18,092 nt of DNA from Actinomycetota bacterium (GCA_005888335.1 VAWY01000103.1:1-18092), one strand, 5' to 3'. Shown: positions 1 to 6,708, numbered from the stretch's first letter. Program-made: numbers and translations. Notes: a model not told the origin generated them from the sequence alone.

Positions 1-44
1 ACAATCGCTCCAGTTCCCCACGGCTCCAAGGAGGAACCGTTCCC

Positions 45-266
45 ATGCTCATCATCACGCGACGGCCGGGCGAGAAGGTCATGCTCGGCGACGACGTTGT
101 CATCGAGGTGATCGAGGTCTCCGGGTCCAGCGTGCGCATCGGCATCGACGCGCCCAGGTCCATCCCCGTCTACCGCGAGGAGCTCTGGCAGGCCGTCAAG
201 GCTGAGAACGAGGCGGCCGCCAAGTCGGACGCCAAGCTCCCGGACGACTTGCCGCTCAAGACCTGA
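45..266 (+). CDS. csrA: CsrA carbon storage regulator / translational repressor
   Basis: Encodes 73 residues opening MLIITRRPGEKVMLGDDVVI, the near-invariant CsrA N-terminus (first beta strand plus the RxxGE segment). The region around residues 41-50 (SIPVYREELW) matches the conserved IPVxReE stretch of the C-terminal helix that contributes to RNA binding. Length is normal for CsrA (about 60-80). A strong Shine-Dalgarno AAGGAGG at 28-34, 10 nt upstream, fixes the ATG. CsrA is a homodimer that binds GGA motifs in mRNA leaders. In Bacillus it represses flagellin translation and is antagonised by FliW. Here flagellin starts 53 nt downstream on the same strand, so flagellin mRNA is the likely target (inference). 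If a fliW is present it would lie left of the window. Identification is firm. Confidence 0.96.
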   Translation: MLIITRRPGEKVMLGDDVVIEVIEVSGSSVRIGIDAPRSIPVYREELWQAVKAENEAAAKSDAKLPDDLPLKT

Positions 267-273
267 GCGGCCC

Positions 274-304
274 TGCCGACTACCCGGGTCGGCAAGGGAA
301 AGGA
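274..304 (+). promoter_or_regulatory. Flagellin leader hairpin with adjacent GGA-containing ribosome-binding region (candidate CsrA target)
   Basis: In the 53-nt gap between csrA and flagellin, 274-280 pairs with 288-294 (core GCCGAC/GTCGGC, loop TACCCGG). It is followed at once by a purine-rich stretch with two GGA triplets (297-299 and 302-304). The second GGA serves as the only visible Shine-Dalgarno for flagellin, though it sits a long 15 nt from the ATG. CsrA binds GGA motifs near the start codon, so this is a plausible repression site. That is inference; the loop itself has no GGA. Confidence 0.4.
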
Positions 305-319
305 CGCCAGAAAAACACC

Positions 320-1123
320 ATGTCTCTTCGTATTCAGCACAACGTCGAGGCGCTCAACGCCCACCGCCAGCTTCAGAGCACCTCTGACAAGCTGTCGAAG
401 GCCATGGAGCGCCTTTCCTCCGGCTACCGGATCAACCGGGCCGCCGACGACGCCGCCGGCCTCGCCATCTCCGAGAAGATGCGCGGCCAGATCAGCGGCC
501 TCGCTCAGGCGCAGCGCAACCTGCAGGACGCGGTCTCGATGGTGCAGACCGCGGAGGGCACGCTCTCCGAGGTGCACTCGATGCTCCAGCGCGTGCGCGA
601 GCTCGCCGTGCAGTACAAGAACGGCACGCTCTCGCCGCAGAACCAGGCCGCGCTGCAGAGCGAGGTCAACCAGCTCGCCTCCGAGATCGACCGCCTCGGC
701 GTCTCGGCCGCGTTCAACGGCATCAAGCTGCTCAACTCGCAGGTGACGATCTCGTTCCAGGTCGGCGCCAACGACGGCGAGACCATCGGCGTGGCGACGA
801 TCTCGCTCGGCGCGTCGATCGGCACGGCCGCCTACAACCTGGCCGGCGTCTCTTCGATCTCCGACATCGACGCGGCCATCGATCAGGTCTCCGCCCAGCG
901 CGCGGTCTTCGGCGCGGTCCAGAACCGCTTCGAGCACTCGCTGGCCAACATCGCGATCTACCAGGAGAACCTGGTCGCCGCCGAGTCGCGCATCCGCGAC
1001 GTCGACATGGCGTCGGAGACGGTCGAGATGACCAAGAACCAGATCCTGTCGCAGGCCGGCACCGCGATGCTCGCGCAGGCCAACCAGCTGCCGCAGAACG
1101 TTCTCTCGCTGCTCAAGGGCTAG
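320..1123 (+). CDS. hag: Flagellin (short, D0/D1-type)
   Basis: Encodes 267 residues. The N-terminal part (residues 1 to about 140) has the flagellin signature, including SLRIQHNVEALNAHRQL, SSGYRIN and AGLAISEKMRGQ. The C-terminal part (about 185-267) has SRIRDVDMASE and TKNQILSQAGTAMLAQANQ and ends in VLSLLKG, the conserved helix that packs in the filament core. Only a small variable middle (about 140-185) separates them, so the surface-exposed D2/D3 domains are essentially absent. It is exported by the flagellar type III apparatus and polymerises into the filament. Start at 320 is chosen because the conserved N-terminus begins there. No sigma-28-like promoter was recognised in the short gap, so co-transcription with csrA is likely. 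Two hairpins follow the gene. Also called fliC. Confidence 0.97.
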   Translation: MSLRIQHNVEALNAHRQLQSTSDKLSKAMERLSSGYRINRAADDAAGLAISEKMRGQISGLAQAQRNLQDAVSMVQTAEGTLSEVHSMLQRVRELAVQYKNGTLSPQNQAALQSEVNQLASEIDRLGVSAAFNGIKLLNSQVTISFQVGANDGETIGVATISLGASIGTAAYNLAGVSSISDIDAAIDQVSAQRAVFGAVQNRFEHSLANIAIYQENLVAAESRIRDVDMASETVEMTKNQILSQAGTAMLAQANQLPQNVLSLLKG

Positions 1124-1137
1124 GCGACAGGCGTTCT

Positions 1138-1154
1138 CGCGAACGAAGTTCGCG
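1138..1154. repeat. ACGAAGT-centred palindrome, copy 1
   Basis: Arms CGCGAAC and GTTCGCG (7 bp, perfect) flank a GAA triloop. It lies 14 nt after the flagellin stop. It shares the core ACGAAGT with the palindromes at 1174-1188 and in the 11231-11373 duplication. Confidence 0.75.
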
Positions 1155-1157
1155 TAA

Positions 1158-1204
1158 GCGACCGGGGGTAAGCGCGAACGAAGTTCGCCGCCACCCCCGG
1201 TCGC
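1158..1204. repeat. Large nested hairpin after flagellin
   Basis: GCGACCGGGGGT at 1158-1169 is perfectly complementary to ACCCCCGGTCGC at 1193-1204 (12 bp). The loop carries its own 6-bp hairpin (1174-1188). No T-run follows, so this looks more like an RNA stability element or a repeat insertion than a classical terminator. It may act together with the hairpin at 1208-1238. Confidence 0.65.
1174..1188. repeat. ACGAAGT-centred palindrome, copy 2
   Basis: Arms GCGAAC and GTTCGC flank a GAA triloop. It is identical over 15 bp to 1139-1153 and lies in the apex of the larger 1158-1204 stem. Confidence 0.75.
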
Positions 1205-1207
1205 CAG

Positions 1208-1238
1208 GCCCGCTTCCTTGCTGGACAAGGGGGCGGGC
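1208..1238 (+). terminator. Probable rho-independent terminator of the csrA-flagellin unit
   Basis: A 13-bp stem (1208-1220 with 1226-1238, two G-T pairs) with loop CTGGA, followed by TTCGTCGTCT. This is a typical high-GC terminator with a poor T tract. It lies 85 nt after the flagellin stop and 30 nt before the cheA start, so it would separate or attenuate expression of abundant flagellin from the switch operon. Confidence 0.65.
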
Positions 1239-1267
1239 TTCGTCGTCTGAAGCTCAAAAACCCGCCC

Positions 1268-2833
1268 ATGCCACCGATCACTCCAGACGTGGACGTCGCC
1301 GAGTACCTGCCCCTGTTCCTGGCGGAGGCCGGCGAGCACCTCGGCGAGCTCAACCTCGCCGTCGTGCGCATCGAGGCGGACCCCGCCGACACCGCCACCG
1401 TCAACGAGATCTTCCGCATCGCGCACTCGCTGAAGGCGATGAGCGCGACCATGGGCTTCGCCGGCATCGCCGCGCTGACCCACACGATGGAGGACGTCTT
1501 CGAGCTGCTGCGCCAGCGCAGCGGCGGCCTGAGCCCGGACGCCGTCGACGTGGTCTTCCAGTGCCTCGACGCGCTCTCGGCAGCAGTCGACGCGATCGAC
1601 GCCGAGGGCGTCGAGCGCATCGACCCCGCGCCGCTCGTCGCGCGCCTCGAGCGGCTCGTGCGCCGCCGCGGCGACCACCAGCCGGCCCCGCCCGCGCCCA
1701 CGGGCCCGCCCGCCGCGGTCGTGAAGGCGCTGTCGGCCGGCGCGCGCGTCGTGCGCGTCAGCGCGGCGCTGGCCACCGACACCGCGATGCCCGCCGTGCG
1801 CGCCTACATGGCGCTCGCCGCGCTGGGCGAGCACGGCGACATCCTCACCGCGACCCCGTCCGAGGACGAGCTCGAGGGCTTCACCGCCCCCGTCGTCGAG
1901 GCGTGGCTGCGCACCGACCAGCCGCTCGACGTCATCGCCGGCGCCGTCAAGGCGGTGCCCGAGGTCGACGAGGCGACGCTCTTCGAGCTCGGCGGCGGCG
2001 GCGCGGCCCCCCGCCCACGCCGGCGGGTCGCCGCCCCCGAGCGCAAGCGCCGCGCGCCGGCCGTCCGCGTCGACGGCGAGCGCCTGGCCGAGCTCGGCCG
2101 CGCCGTCGACGAGCTGCGCGAGCGCGAGGCCGAGATCGCTCGCCTTGCCGTCGAGGCCGGGCTGCCCGGGCTCGCCGGCGCGGTCGAGGAGCTCGCCCGC
2201 AGCTCCCGGGCGGTGCACGCCGCCGCGCTCGAGCTGCGCGTCGCGCCGATCGAGGAGGTCTTCCTGCGCCTGCCGCGCATGGTGCGCGACCTGTCCAAGC
2301 GCCTGGGCAAGGAGGTCGAGCTGCGGCTCGTCGGCCAGTCCACGCGGCTGGACCGCATGGTGGTCGACGCGCTCGGCGACCCGCTCGTGCACCTCGTCCG
2401 CAACGCGCTGTCGCACGGCTGCGAGACGCCCGACGAGCGCGAGGCGGCGGGCAAGCCGCGCGCGGCGACGCTCGAGATCGCGGCGAGCGAGTGCAGCGGC
2501 GACGTCGTCGTGGAGGTCCGCGACGACGGCCGCGGCGTCGACGCCGAGCGCGTCGCCGCCCACGCAGCCGAGCGCGGGCTCCTCGATCCCGCGCGGGCCG
2601 GCCGGCTCGACCTCGACCGGGCGCTCGAGGTCCTCTTCGCCCCAGGCTTCTCGACCGCCGCCGCCACGAGCGACATCTCGGGGCGCGGCATCGGGCTCGA
2701 CGCCGTCCGCGACCGCGTCCGCGCGCTGGGCGGCGAGGTCGTCCTGCTCTCCTCGCCCGGCGAGGGGACCGTCGCGCGGCTGCGCCTGCCCGCCTCCGTC
2801 CGGGCCGAACCGGTGCTCGAGGCGGCGGCATGA
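1268..2833 (+). CDS. cheA: Chemotaxis histidine kinase CheA lacking the CheW-like P5 domain
   Basis: Encodes 521 residues. An N-terminal HPt (P1) domain has the phospho-acceptor His53 in FRIAHSLKAMSATMGF. A ferredoxin-like CheY-binding (P2-like) region spans about 155-240, followed by a basic linker. A P3 dimerisation helix region lies at about 260-330. The P4 ATPase has an N box around Asn379 (VRNALSHG), a G1 box (DDGRGVD), an F-box-like LFAPGFST and a G2 box (GRGIGLDAV). The protein ends about 15 residues after the last ATPase strand. The roughly 140-residue CheW-like P5 domain that links CheA to receptors is missing, and cheC starts in the overlapping ATGA. The N box usually reads RNAxDHGIE; here Asp is Ser382. 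No Shine-Dalgarno is visible before the ATG, but the HPt domain supports this start. It autophosphorylates and passes phosphate to CheY. Confidence 0.93.
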   Translation: MPPITPDVDVAEYLPLFLAEAGEHLGELNLAVVRIEADPADTATVNEIFRIAHSLKAMSATMGFAGIAALTHTMEDVFELLRQRSGGLSPDAVDVVFQCLDALSAAVDAIDAEGVERIDPAPLVARLERLVRRRGDHQPAPPAPTGPPAAVVKALSAGARVVRVSAALATDTAMPAVRAYMALAALGEHGDILTATPSEDELEGFTAPVVEAWLRTDQPLDVIAGAVKAVPEVDEATLFELGGGGAAPRPRRRVAAPERKRRAPAVRVDGERLAELGRAVDELREREAEIARLAVEAGLPGLAGAVEELARSSRAVHAAALELRVAPIEEVFLRLPRMVRDLSKRLGKEVELRLVGQSTRLDRMVVDALGDPLVHLVRNALSHGCETPDEREAAGKPRAATLEIAASECSGDVVVEVRDDGRGVDAERVAAHAAERGLLDPARAGRLDLDRALEVLFAPGFSTAAATSDISGRGIGLDAVRDRVRALGGEVVLLSSPGEGTVARLRLPASVRAEPVLEAAA

Positions 2834-3410
2834 CTGCCGTCGACGGCATCCGTGCCGATGTGAGCCGCATGACCATGCCGCTCTACAGCGAGCAGCAGCT
2901 CGACACCCTGCGCGAGGTCGCCAACATCGGCGCCGGCACGGCGCCGACGCGCTGCCGCTCGCCGCGGGCATCGCCGGCCTCGGCGGGCCCGACGCGCGGG
3001 TCACCGGCGTGCTCGTGCCCGTCGCGGGCGACATCCCCGCGCTCGTGCTCGCCGTCTTCCCGGCCAGGGGCGCGGCGCGACTGTGCGAGCTGCTCGGCGT
3101 GGCCGGCGAGGACGAGCTGGGGCCGTCGGCCCTGGCCGAGGCGAGCAACATCCTCGCCACCCACTACCTCGGCTCGCTCAACGCGATGACCGGGCTCGCG
3201 CTCGAGCCCGAGCCGCCGCAGCTGACCTGCGACTTCCCGGCCGCCGTCCTGCACAGCGCGGTCGTCGAGCGCCTCGGCGCCGCCGAGCTGGTGCTCTTCA
3301 TCGACACCGAGCTGCGCATCGAGGGCGAGTCGTGCGCGCTGTCCTTCCTGTTCGTCCCGGGAGCCGCCGCCGCGGCCGAGCTCCTGTCCCGCCTGGGGGT
3401 CCCGCTATGA
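2830..3410 (+). pseudogene. cheC: CheC-family CheY-P phosphatase, interrupted by a frameshift near 2943
   Basis: The ATG at 2830 overlaps the cheA stop (ATGA). The first frame reads to LREVANIGAGTA, the first CheC site (Asp25, Glu29, Asn32). It then degrades into Pro/Arg/Ser-rich sequence. From about 2943 the next frame continues the family perfectly: ADALPLAAGIAGL, VTGVLVPVAGDIPA, then the second site SALAEASN with a Pro 23 residues after the Asn, ending in SRLGVPL. Restoring one G near 2943 would give one intact protein of about 193 residues. Both [D/S]xxxExxN phosphatase sites are present, so an intact version should dephosphorylate CheY-P. The stop overlaps fliM (ATGA). No slippery heptamer is visible. 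Either a sequencing error or a recent inactivating deletion fits; a preserved downstream frame argues that any inactivation is recent. Confidence 0.85.
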
Positions 3411-4378
3411 GCCTGCTGTCCGCCGACGCCGTCGAGGCGCTCGTCGACGCCGCGCGCGAGGGTCAGCTGCCCGCCGACAAGCCGGCGCCCGACAAGCCGC
3501 GCAAGCGCCGGGCGTCGTCGATCCGCGTCGTCGACTTCCGCCGCACGGTCAAGTTCAAGGCCGAGCACCAGGACCGCCTCAAGCGCGCCGCGGAGACGTT
3601 CTGCCGCGTGGCCGCCACGCGCCTGACCAGCGAGCTGCGCACGCACGCCGACCTCGAGCTCATGCAGGTCGAGCAGGGCATGTGGTCGCGCGTCCACGCC
3701 GACCTGACCGCGACGTCGCTGTGCGGCGTGCTCGCCCCCGGCGAGGACCGCCCGCCGGTGGTCCTCGCGCTCGAGCAGCCGCTCGTGCTCGAGGCGGTCG
3801 ACCGGCTGCTGGGGTCCGACGGCAGCGCCGAGGTCGTCGGGCGGTCGCTGACCGAGGTCGACCGGCTCATCGCGCGGCGCTTCTTCACGACGCTCGCCCT
3901 CTGCCTCGGGTCGGCGTGGAAGGAGATGTGCAGCGAGGAGCTCGAGCTGCAGCGCGTCATGAGCTACGAGCAGCTCGCCGACGTCGCCGCGATCGAGGAG
4001 CCCACGCTCGTGCTCACCGTCGAGGTCAAGCTCGACCGCGTCTCGACGATCATGACCCTGCTGGTCCCCTACAACGCGATCGGCGCGCTGCTGGCGCGGA
4101 TGCGCAGCGCCCCGGCGCGCGACACGCGCAGCGGCGAGGCCGTCGCCGCGCGGCTGCGCGACATCGGCATCGAGCTGCGCGCCGAGGTCGGCGAGATCGA
4201 GCTCACCGCCGACCAGGTCCTGCGCCTGGCGCCGGGCGACGTCCTGGCGCTCGACTCGCCGGTCGCCGGCGGGGTCGTCCTCTACGCCGACCGGGTGCCG
4301 CTGTCGACCGCGCGGCCGGGGCGCAACGGGCGCCGGCGCGCGGTGCAGGTCGACTCGACGCTGGAGGACCGGCGATGA
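3407..4378 (+). CDS. fliM: Flagellar motor switch protein FliM
   Basis: Encodes 323 residues; the start is set by the ATGA overlap with cheC. The N-terminus MSLLSADAVEALVDAA is a weak version of the LSQxEIDxLL motif that binds phospho-CheY. A linker with Lys/Arg/Pro leads into the middle domain (about 40-225), whose features RVVDFRRTVKFKAEHQDRL, LLGSDGSAE and TEVDRLIARRFF match the FliM middle region (CheC-like fold, binds FliG). The C-terminal SpoA/FliN-like domain (about 245-315) includes IELRAEVGEIELTADQVLRL, LAPGDVLALDSP and VVLYADRVPL. FliM forms the cytoplasmic C-ring and converts CheY-P binding into a switch of rotation. Its last codons overlap fliY by 4 nt. Confidence 0.94.
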   Translation: MSLLSADAVEALVDAAREGQLPADKPAPDKPRKRRASSIRVVDFRRTVKFKAEHQDRLKRAAETFCRVAATRLTSELRTHADLELMQVEQGMWSRVHADLTATSLCGVLAPGEDRPPVVLALEQPLVLEAVDRLLGSDGSAEVVGRSLTEVDRLIARRFFTTLALCLGSAWKEMCSEELELQRVMSYEQLADVAAIEEPTLVLTVEVKLDRVSTIMTLLVPYNAIGALLARMRSAPARDTRSGEAVAARLRDIGIELRAEVGEIELTADQVLRLAPGDVLALDSPVAGGVVLYADRVPLSTARPGRNGRRRAVQVDSTLEDRR

Positions 4379-5250
4379 CCACGCACGAGGCGCTGATGGC
4401 GCTGGCCAGCTCGAACGCCCGCGCCGCGGCCGACGTCCTGCGCGTGTTCGCGCCCGGCGAGCTCGCCGAGACGGAGTTCGAGGCCGCGCTGATCGAGCGC
4501 GAGGCCATCGACGCCCTTCCCCTCCCGGCCGTCGTGGCGAGCGTCTCCTACGTCAACGGCGCCCAGGGCGGCAACCTCTTCGTGATGCCGCTGACCGCCG
4601 CGCGGCGGCTGGCCGGCGCGATGATCGGCGGCGAGGCGATCGACGTCGAGCCCCAGGGCGACGAGCTCTCCGAGCTCGAGCTCTCCGCCGTCGGCGAGGC
4701 GATGAACCAGATGATGGCCGCCGCCGCGAACGCGACCGGCGAGGTTCTCGGGGAGCTCGTCGAGCTGGCCTCGCCCGACGTCGCCATCGCGCAGGCGCGG
4801 GGCGACATCAAGGCCACCTTCCAGGGCGCGACGCGGATGACCGTCGCGGTGATGACGCTCTTCGGCGAAGCCTGCCGCCTGATCCAGCTCGTGCCGACCG
4901 TCTTCACGATGCGCATGACCCAGGCGCTCGTGTCCGGGGCCGGCCCGGACGGCGCTGCGGGCGCCGGCCCCGCGGCCGCCGCGCTGCGCGAGTCGCTGCG
5001 CGACGTCCCGCTGCGCGTGTGGGCCGAGCTCGGCCGCGCGCGGCTGCGCAGCGTCGAGGTCGCCGCGCTCGGCGACGGCGCGATCGTCGACCTCGACCGC
5101 GCGGCCGACGACCCGGTCGACATCTTCGTCAACGGGTCGCGTATCGCGACCGGCCGGCTGATCTGCGTCGACGAGACCGACTGGGCCGTGCGCCTCGAGG
5201 AGGTCTTCCAGGCCGCCGAACCACCCACCACCCCAGAAGGAGGCCGCTGA
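4375..5250 (+). CDS. fliY: Flagellar motor switch protein FliY/FliN with CheC-like phosphatase module
   Basis: Encodes 291 residues starting at the ATGA overlap with fliM. Residues about 30-200 form a CheC-like domain with one clear catalytic signature: Ser104-x3-Glu108-x2-Asn111, with a Pro 23 residues after the Asn (SAVGEAMN ... ASPDV). An Ala/Gly-rich linker (about 185-205) leads to a C-terminal SpoA domain (about 212-285: VPLRVWAELGRARLRSVEV, GDGAIVDLD, VDIFVNGSRIATGRL), the FliN part of the C-ring. This layout is that of Bacillus FliY, a switch component and CheY-P phosphatase. Only one convincing active site is seen here; Bacillus FliY has two. If cheC is truly dead, this would be the only CheY-P phosphatase in the window. 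It could simply be annotated fliN. Confidence 0.9.
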   Translation: MTTHEALMALASSNARAAADVLRVFAPGELAETEFEAALIEREAIDALPLPAVVASVSYVNGAQGGNLFVMPLTAARRLAGAMIGGEAIDVEPQGDELSELELSAVGEAMNQMMAAAANATGEVLGELVELASPDVAIAQARGDIKATFQGATRMTVAVMTLFGEACRLIQLVPTVFTMRMTQALVSGAGPDGAAGAGPAAAALRESLRDVPLRVWAELGRARLRSVEVAALGDGAIVDLDRAADDPVDIFVNGSRIATGRLICVDETDWAVRLEEVFQAAEPPTTPEGGR

Positions 5251-5609
5251 TGGCCCGCGTGCTCGTCGTCGACGACGCCGTGTTCATGCGCCGCGTCGTG
5301 AGCGACGCCCTCGCCAAGGCCGGCCACGAGGTCGTCGGCGAGGCGTCCAACGGCACCGAGGCGGTGCAGCGCTACCAGGAGCTGCGCCCCGAGGTCATGA
5401 CGCTCGACATCACCATGCCCGAGAAGGACGGGGTCAGCGCGCTGCGCGAGATCCTCTACCTCGACCCGGCCGCGCGCGTCGTCATGTGCTCGGCGCTCGG
5501 CCAGGAGACCAAGGTGCTCGAGGCGATCCGCTCCGGCGCCAAGGACTTCGTGGTCAAGCCGTTCGAGGCCGAGCGCCTCCAGGCGGCTGTGGCAAAGGCA
5601 CTCGCCTGA
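5250..5609 (+). CDS. cheY: Chemotaxis response regulator CheY
   Basis: Encodes 119 residues, a stand-alone receiver domain. The acidic pair Asp8-Asp9, phospho-acceptor Asp53 (MTLDITMPEKDG), Ser81 (VMCSALGQ) and Lys103 (VVKPF) are all in place. The A of the ATG is the last base of the fliY stop (TGATG), and a strong GAAGGAGG lies at 5236-5243, 6 nt upstream, suggesting high expression. CheA~P would phosphorylate it; CheY-P binds the switch proteins encoded just upstream, and CheC/FliY remove the phosphate. It is the last recognisable gene of the operon; a hairpin follows 27 nt later. Confidence 0.95.
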   Translation: MARVLVVDDAVFMRRVVSDALAKAGHEVVGEASNGTEAVQRYQELRPEVMTLDITMPEKDGVSALREILYLDPAARVVMCSALGQETKVLEAIRSGAKDFVVKPFEAERLQAAVAKALA

Positions 5610-5635
5610 CCATTCCCGGCAGGTAAATCGCCTTG

Positions 5636-5657
5636 ATCCCGCGCCCGCGCGTGGGAT
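5636..5657 (+). terminator. Terminator-like hairpin after cheY
   Basis: ATCCCGCGC at 5636-5644 pairs with GCGTGGGAT at 5649-5657 (9 bp, one G-T pair, loop CCGC). No T tract follows, so it may be a U-less terminator or an mRNA 3' stabiliser for the cheA-cheY operon. Confidence 0.45.
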
Positions 5658-5658
5658 A

Positions 5659-5844
5659 GGCCTGGACCCCGTCGAGTCCGGGCAGTACGTCGGGGAGATC
5701 GGGCCGCTGCTGGGGCTGCCGCGCTCGGCGTCGGTGCGGGCGATCGGGCCGACGCGGCTGACCGGCTACGGGCCGCGCGAGTTCCGCGCCTGGTCGGGCG
5801 AGGACCATCCCACGCTGCCGGTCCAGGAGCACGCGCCCGCGTAG
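5659..5844 (+). other. Unrecognised coding-like frame without a standard start (gene remnant or non-ATG small ORF)
   Basis: From 5659 to the TAG at 5842-5844 one + frame reads GLDPVESGQYVGEIG, then GPLLGLPRSASVRAIGP, TRLTGYGPREFRAW, SGEDHPTLPVQEHAPA. Nearly every codon ends in G or C, and Asp/Glu/Gln/Tyr/Trp are frequent, as in the real genes here. Upstream of 5659 the same frame loses this bias abruptly at the cheY hairpin. There is no ATG, and the only in-frame GTG is well inside (5732). A CTG at 5662 would give about 60 residues, but no Shine-Dalgarno is seen. I do not recognise the family. It looks like the 3' end of a gene whose 5' part is lost, or a short protein with an unusual start. 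It converges on the DsbA-like gene, with 9 bp between the stops. Confidence 0.4.
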
Positions 5845-5853
5845 GGCTCAGCC

Positions 5854-6654
5854 TCAGGCAGGCTCCCAGGTCTCGCCGCTGGCCCGCCGCTCGACGCGCA
5901 CCTGCCAGGCGGCGGCCAGCCGCCACAGCTCGGCCGGCGCGGTCGGGCCGGGGAGCTCGCAGACGGCGGCGACCTCGGGCGTGGCCATGCGGCCGAAGCG
6001 CCGCAGCGCGGCCAGGGCATCGGGGCGTCGCGCCCCGTCCGGCGCGACGCCCGCGTCGAGTGCCGCGGCGCGCCAGGCCTCGGGCGCCCAGGTGTCGTAG
6101 GCCCACCGCTCGCCCGCCGGGCCGAGGACCTGCAGGCTCGGGAAGGACACCCGCGGATCCGCGCCGCGCAGGTCGGGCGCGACCGAGCGCGCGCGGTCGA
6201 GGTCGGCGCCGAACGCCTCGAGGATCGCGTGCGAGCTCAGGTCGACGCGGAAGCGCTCGACGTCGAGCCCGGGCACGGTGCGCGCGAGCTCGACGAGCGG
6301 CTCGGCGCTGTCCAGGCTGCGCCGCTCGTAGGCGAAGCCCTCGCGCGCGCGGCGCAGGAACGCGCCGTCGAGGCCCTGCTCCGCCGCGGCCTTGACCGCC
6401 AGGCACGACGGGTACGACGACCGCGGCGCGGCATCGAGCCACAGCCGCGGGTCGACGGGCATGCCCGACGCGGCGCTCGCGTCGATCCAGTGGCGCATGG
6501 TCTCCAGCGGACGGGCGAACTCGCGGGCCAGGCCGCCCATCACGAAGCGCACCTCGAGCCCGTCGCCGAAGTGGGTCTCCAGCGCGCGCAGGGCCGGCTC
6601 GGCGGCCCACGACCACGGGCAGGCGGGGTCCGTGTAGACGTAGGCTGGCGCCAC
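5854..6654 (-). CDS. DsbA-family thioredoxin-fold protein (2-hydroxychromene isomerase / FrnE / YjbH-like)
   Basis: Encodes 266 residues. The opening MAPAYVYTDPACPWSWAAEP has the DsbA-like beta strand followed by a CPWS active-site motif (Cys12, Ser15). The second cysteine of a CxxC is replaced by Ser. A helical insertion follows (about 50-170), and VSFPSLQVLGP near 190-200 supplies the cis-Pro loop region of thioredoxin folds. No signal peptide is present, so it is probably cytosolic. A monothiol CPxS centre points to glutathione-transferase-kappa or YjbH/SpxH-like roles, not disulfide oxidation (family knowledge; substrate unknown). It starts 70 bp from the divergent kinase at 6725, so the two may share a promoter region. 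Confidence 0.75.
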   Translation of the reverse strand: MAPAYVYTDPACPWSWAAEPALRALETHFGDGLEVRFVMGGLAREFARPLETMRHWIDASAASGMPVDPRLWLDAAPRSSYPSCLAVKAAAEQGLDGAFLRRAREGFAYERRSLDSAEPLVELARTVPGLDVERFRVDLSSHAILEAFGADLDRARSVAPDLRGADPRVSFPSLQVLGPAGERWAYDTWAPEAWRAAALDAGVAPDGARRPDALAALRRFGRMATPEVAAVCELPGPTAPAELWRLAAAWQVRVERRASGETWEPA

Positions 6655-6708
6655 CCGCGTAAGTCTCCCGACCTACCGCGCAGGGCGGCGCTTCGCCCCG
6701 GCGAACCT

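Noticed and set aside
1..44. End of fliW before csrA
   Set aside because: Expected from gene order in other bacteria, but 44 bases give no recognisable FliW sequence.
267..319. Sigma-28 promoter in front of flagellin
   Set aside because: No TAAA-N15-GCCGATAA-like sequence is present in the gap.
2938..2950. Programmed ribosomal frameshift in cheC
   Set aside because: No slippery heptamer or obvious downstream stimulatory structure was seen; one-base loss is the simpler explanation.
170..3160. Very long open frame on the - strand opposite csrA, flagellin and cheA
   Set aside because: Arg/Ala/Asp-rich with no domain; it mirrors well-supported + strand genes and exists because high GC removes stop codons.
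5624..5661. Promoter (TTGATC ... ATAGGC) for the frame at 5659-5844
   Set aside because: The elements fall inside the stable cheY hairpin, the -10 match is poor, and no start codon lies downstream at a useful distance.
6683..6698. GGGCG/CGCCC inverted repeat in the divergent gap as an operator
   Set aside because: Only 5 bp in very GC-rich DNA; expected by chance.
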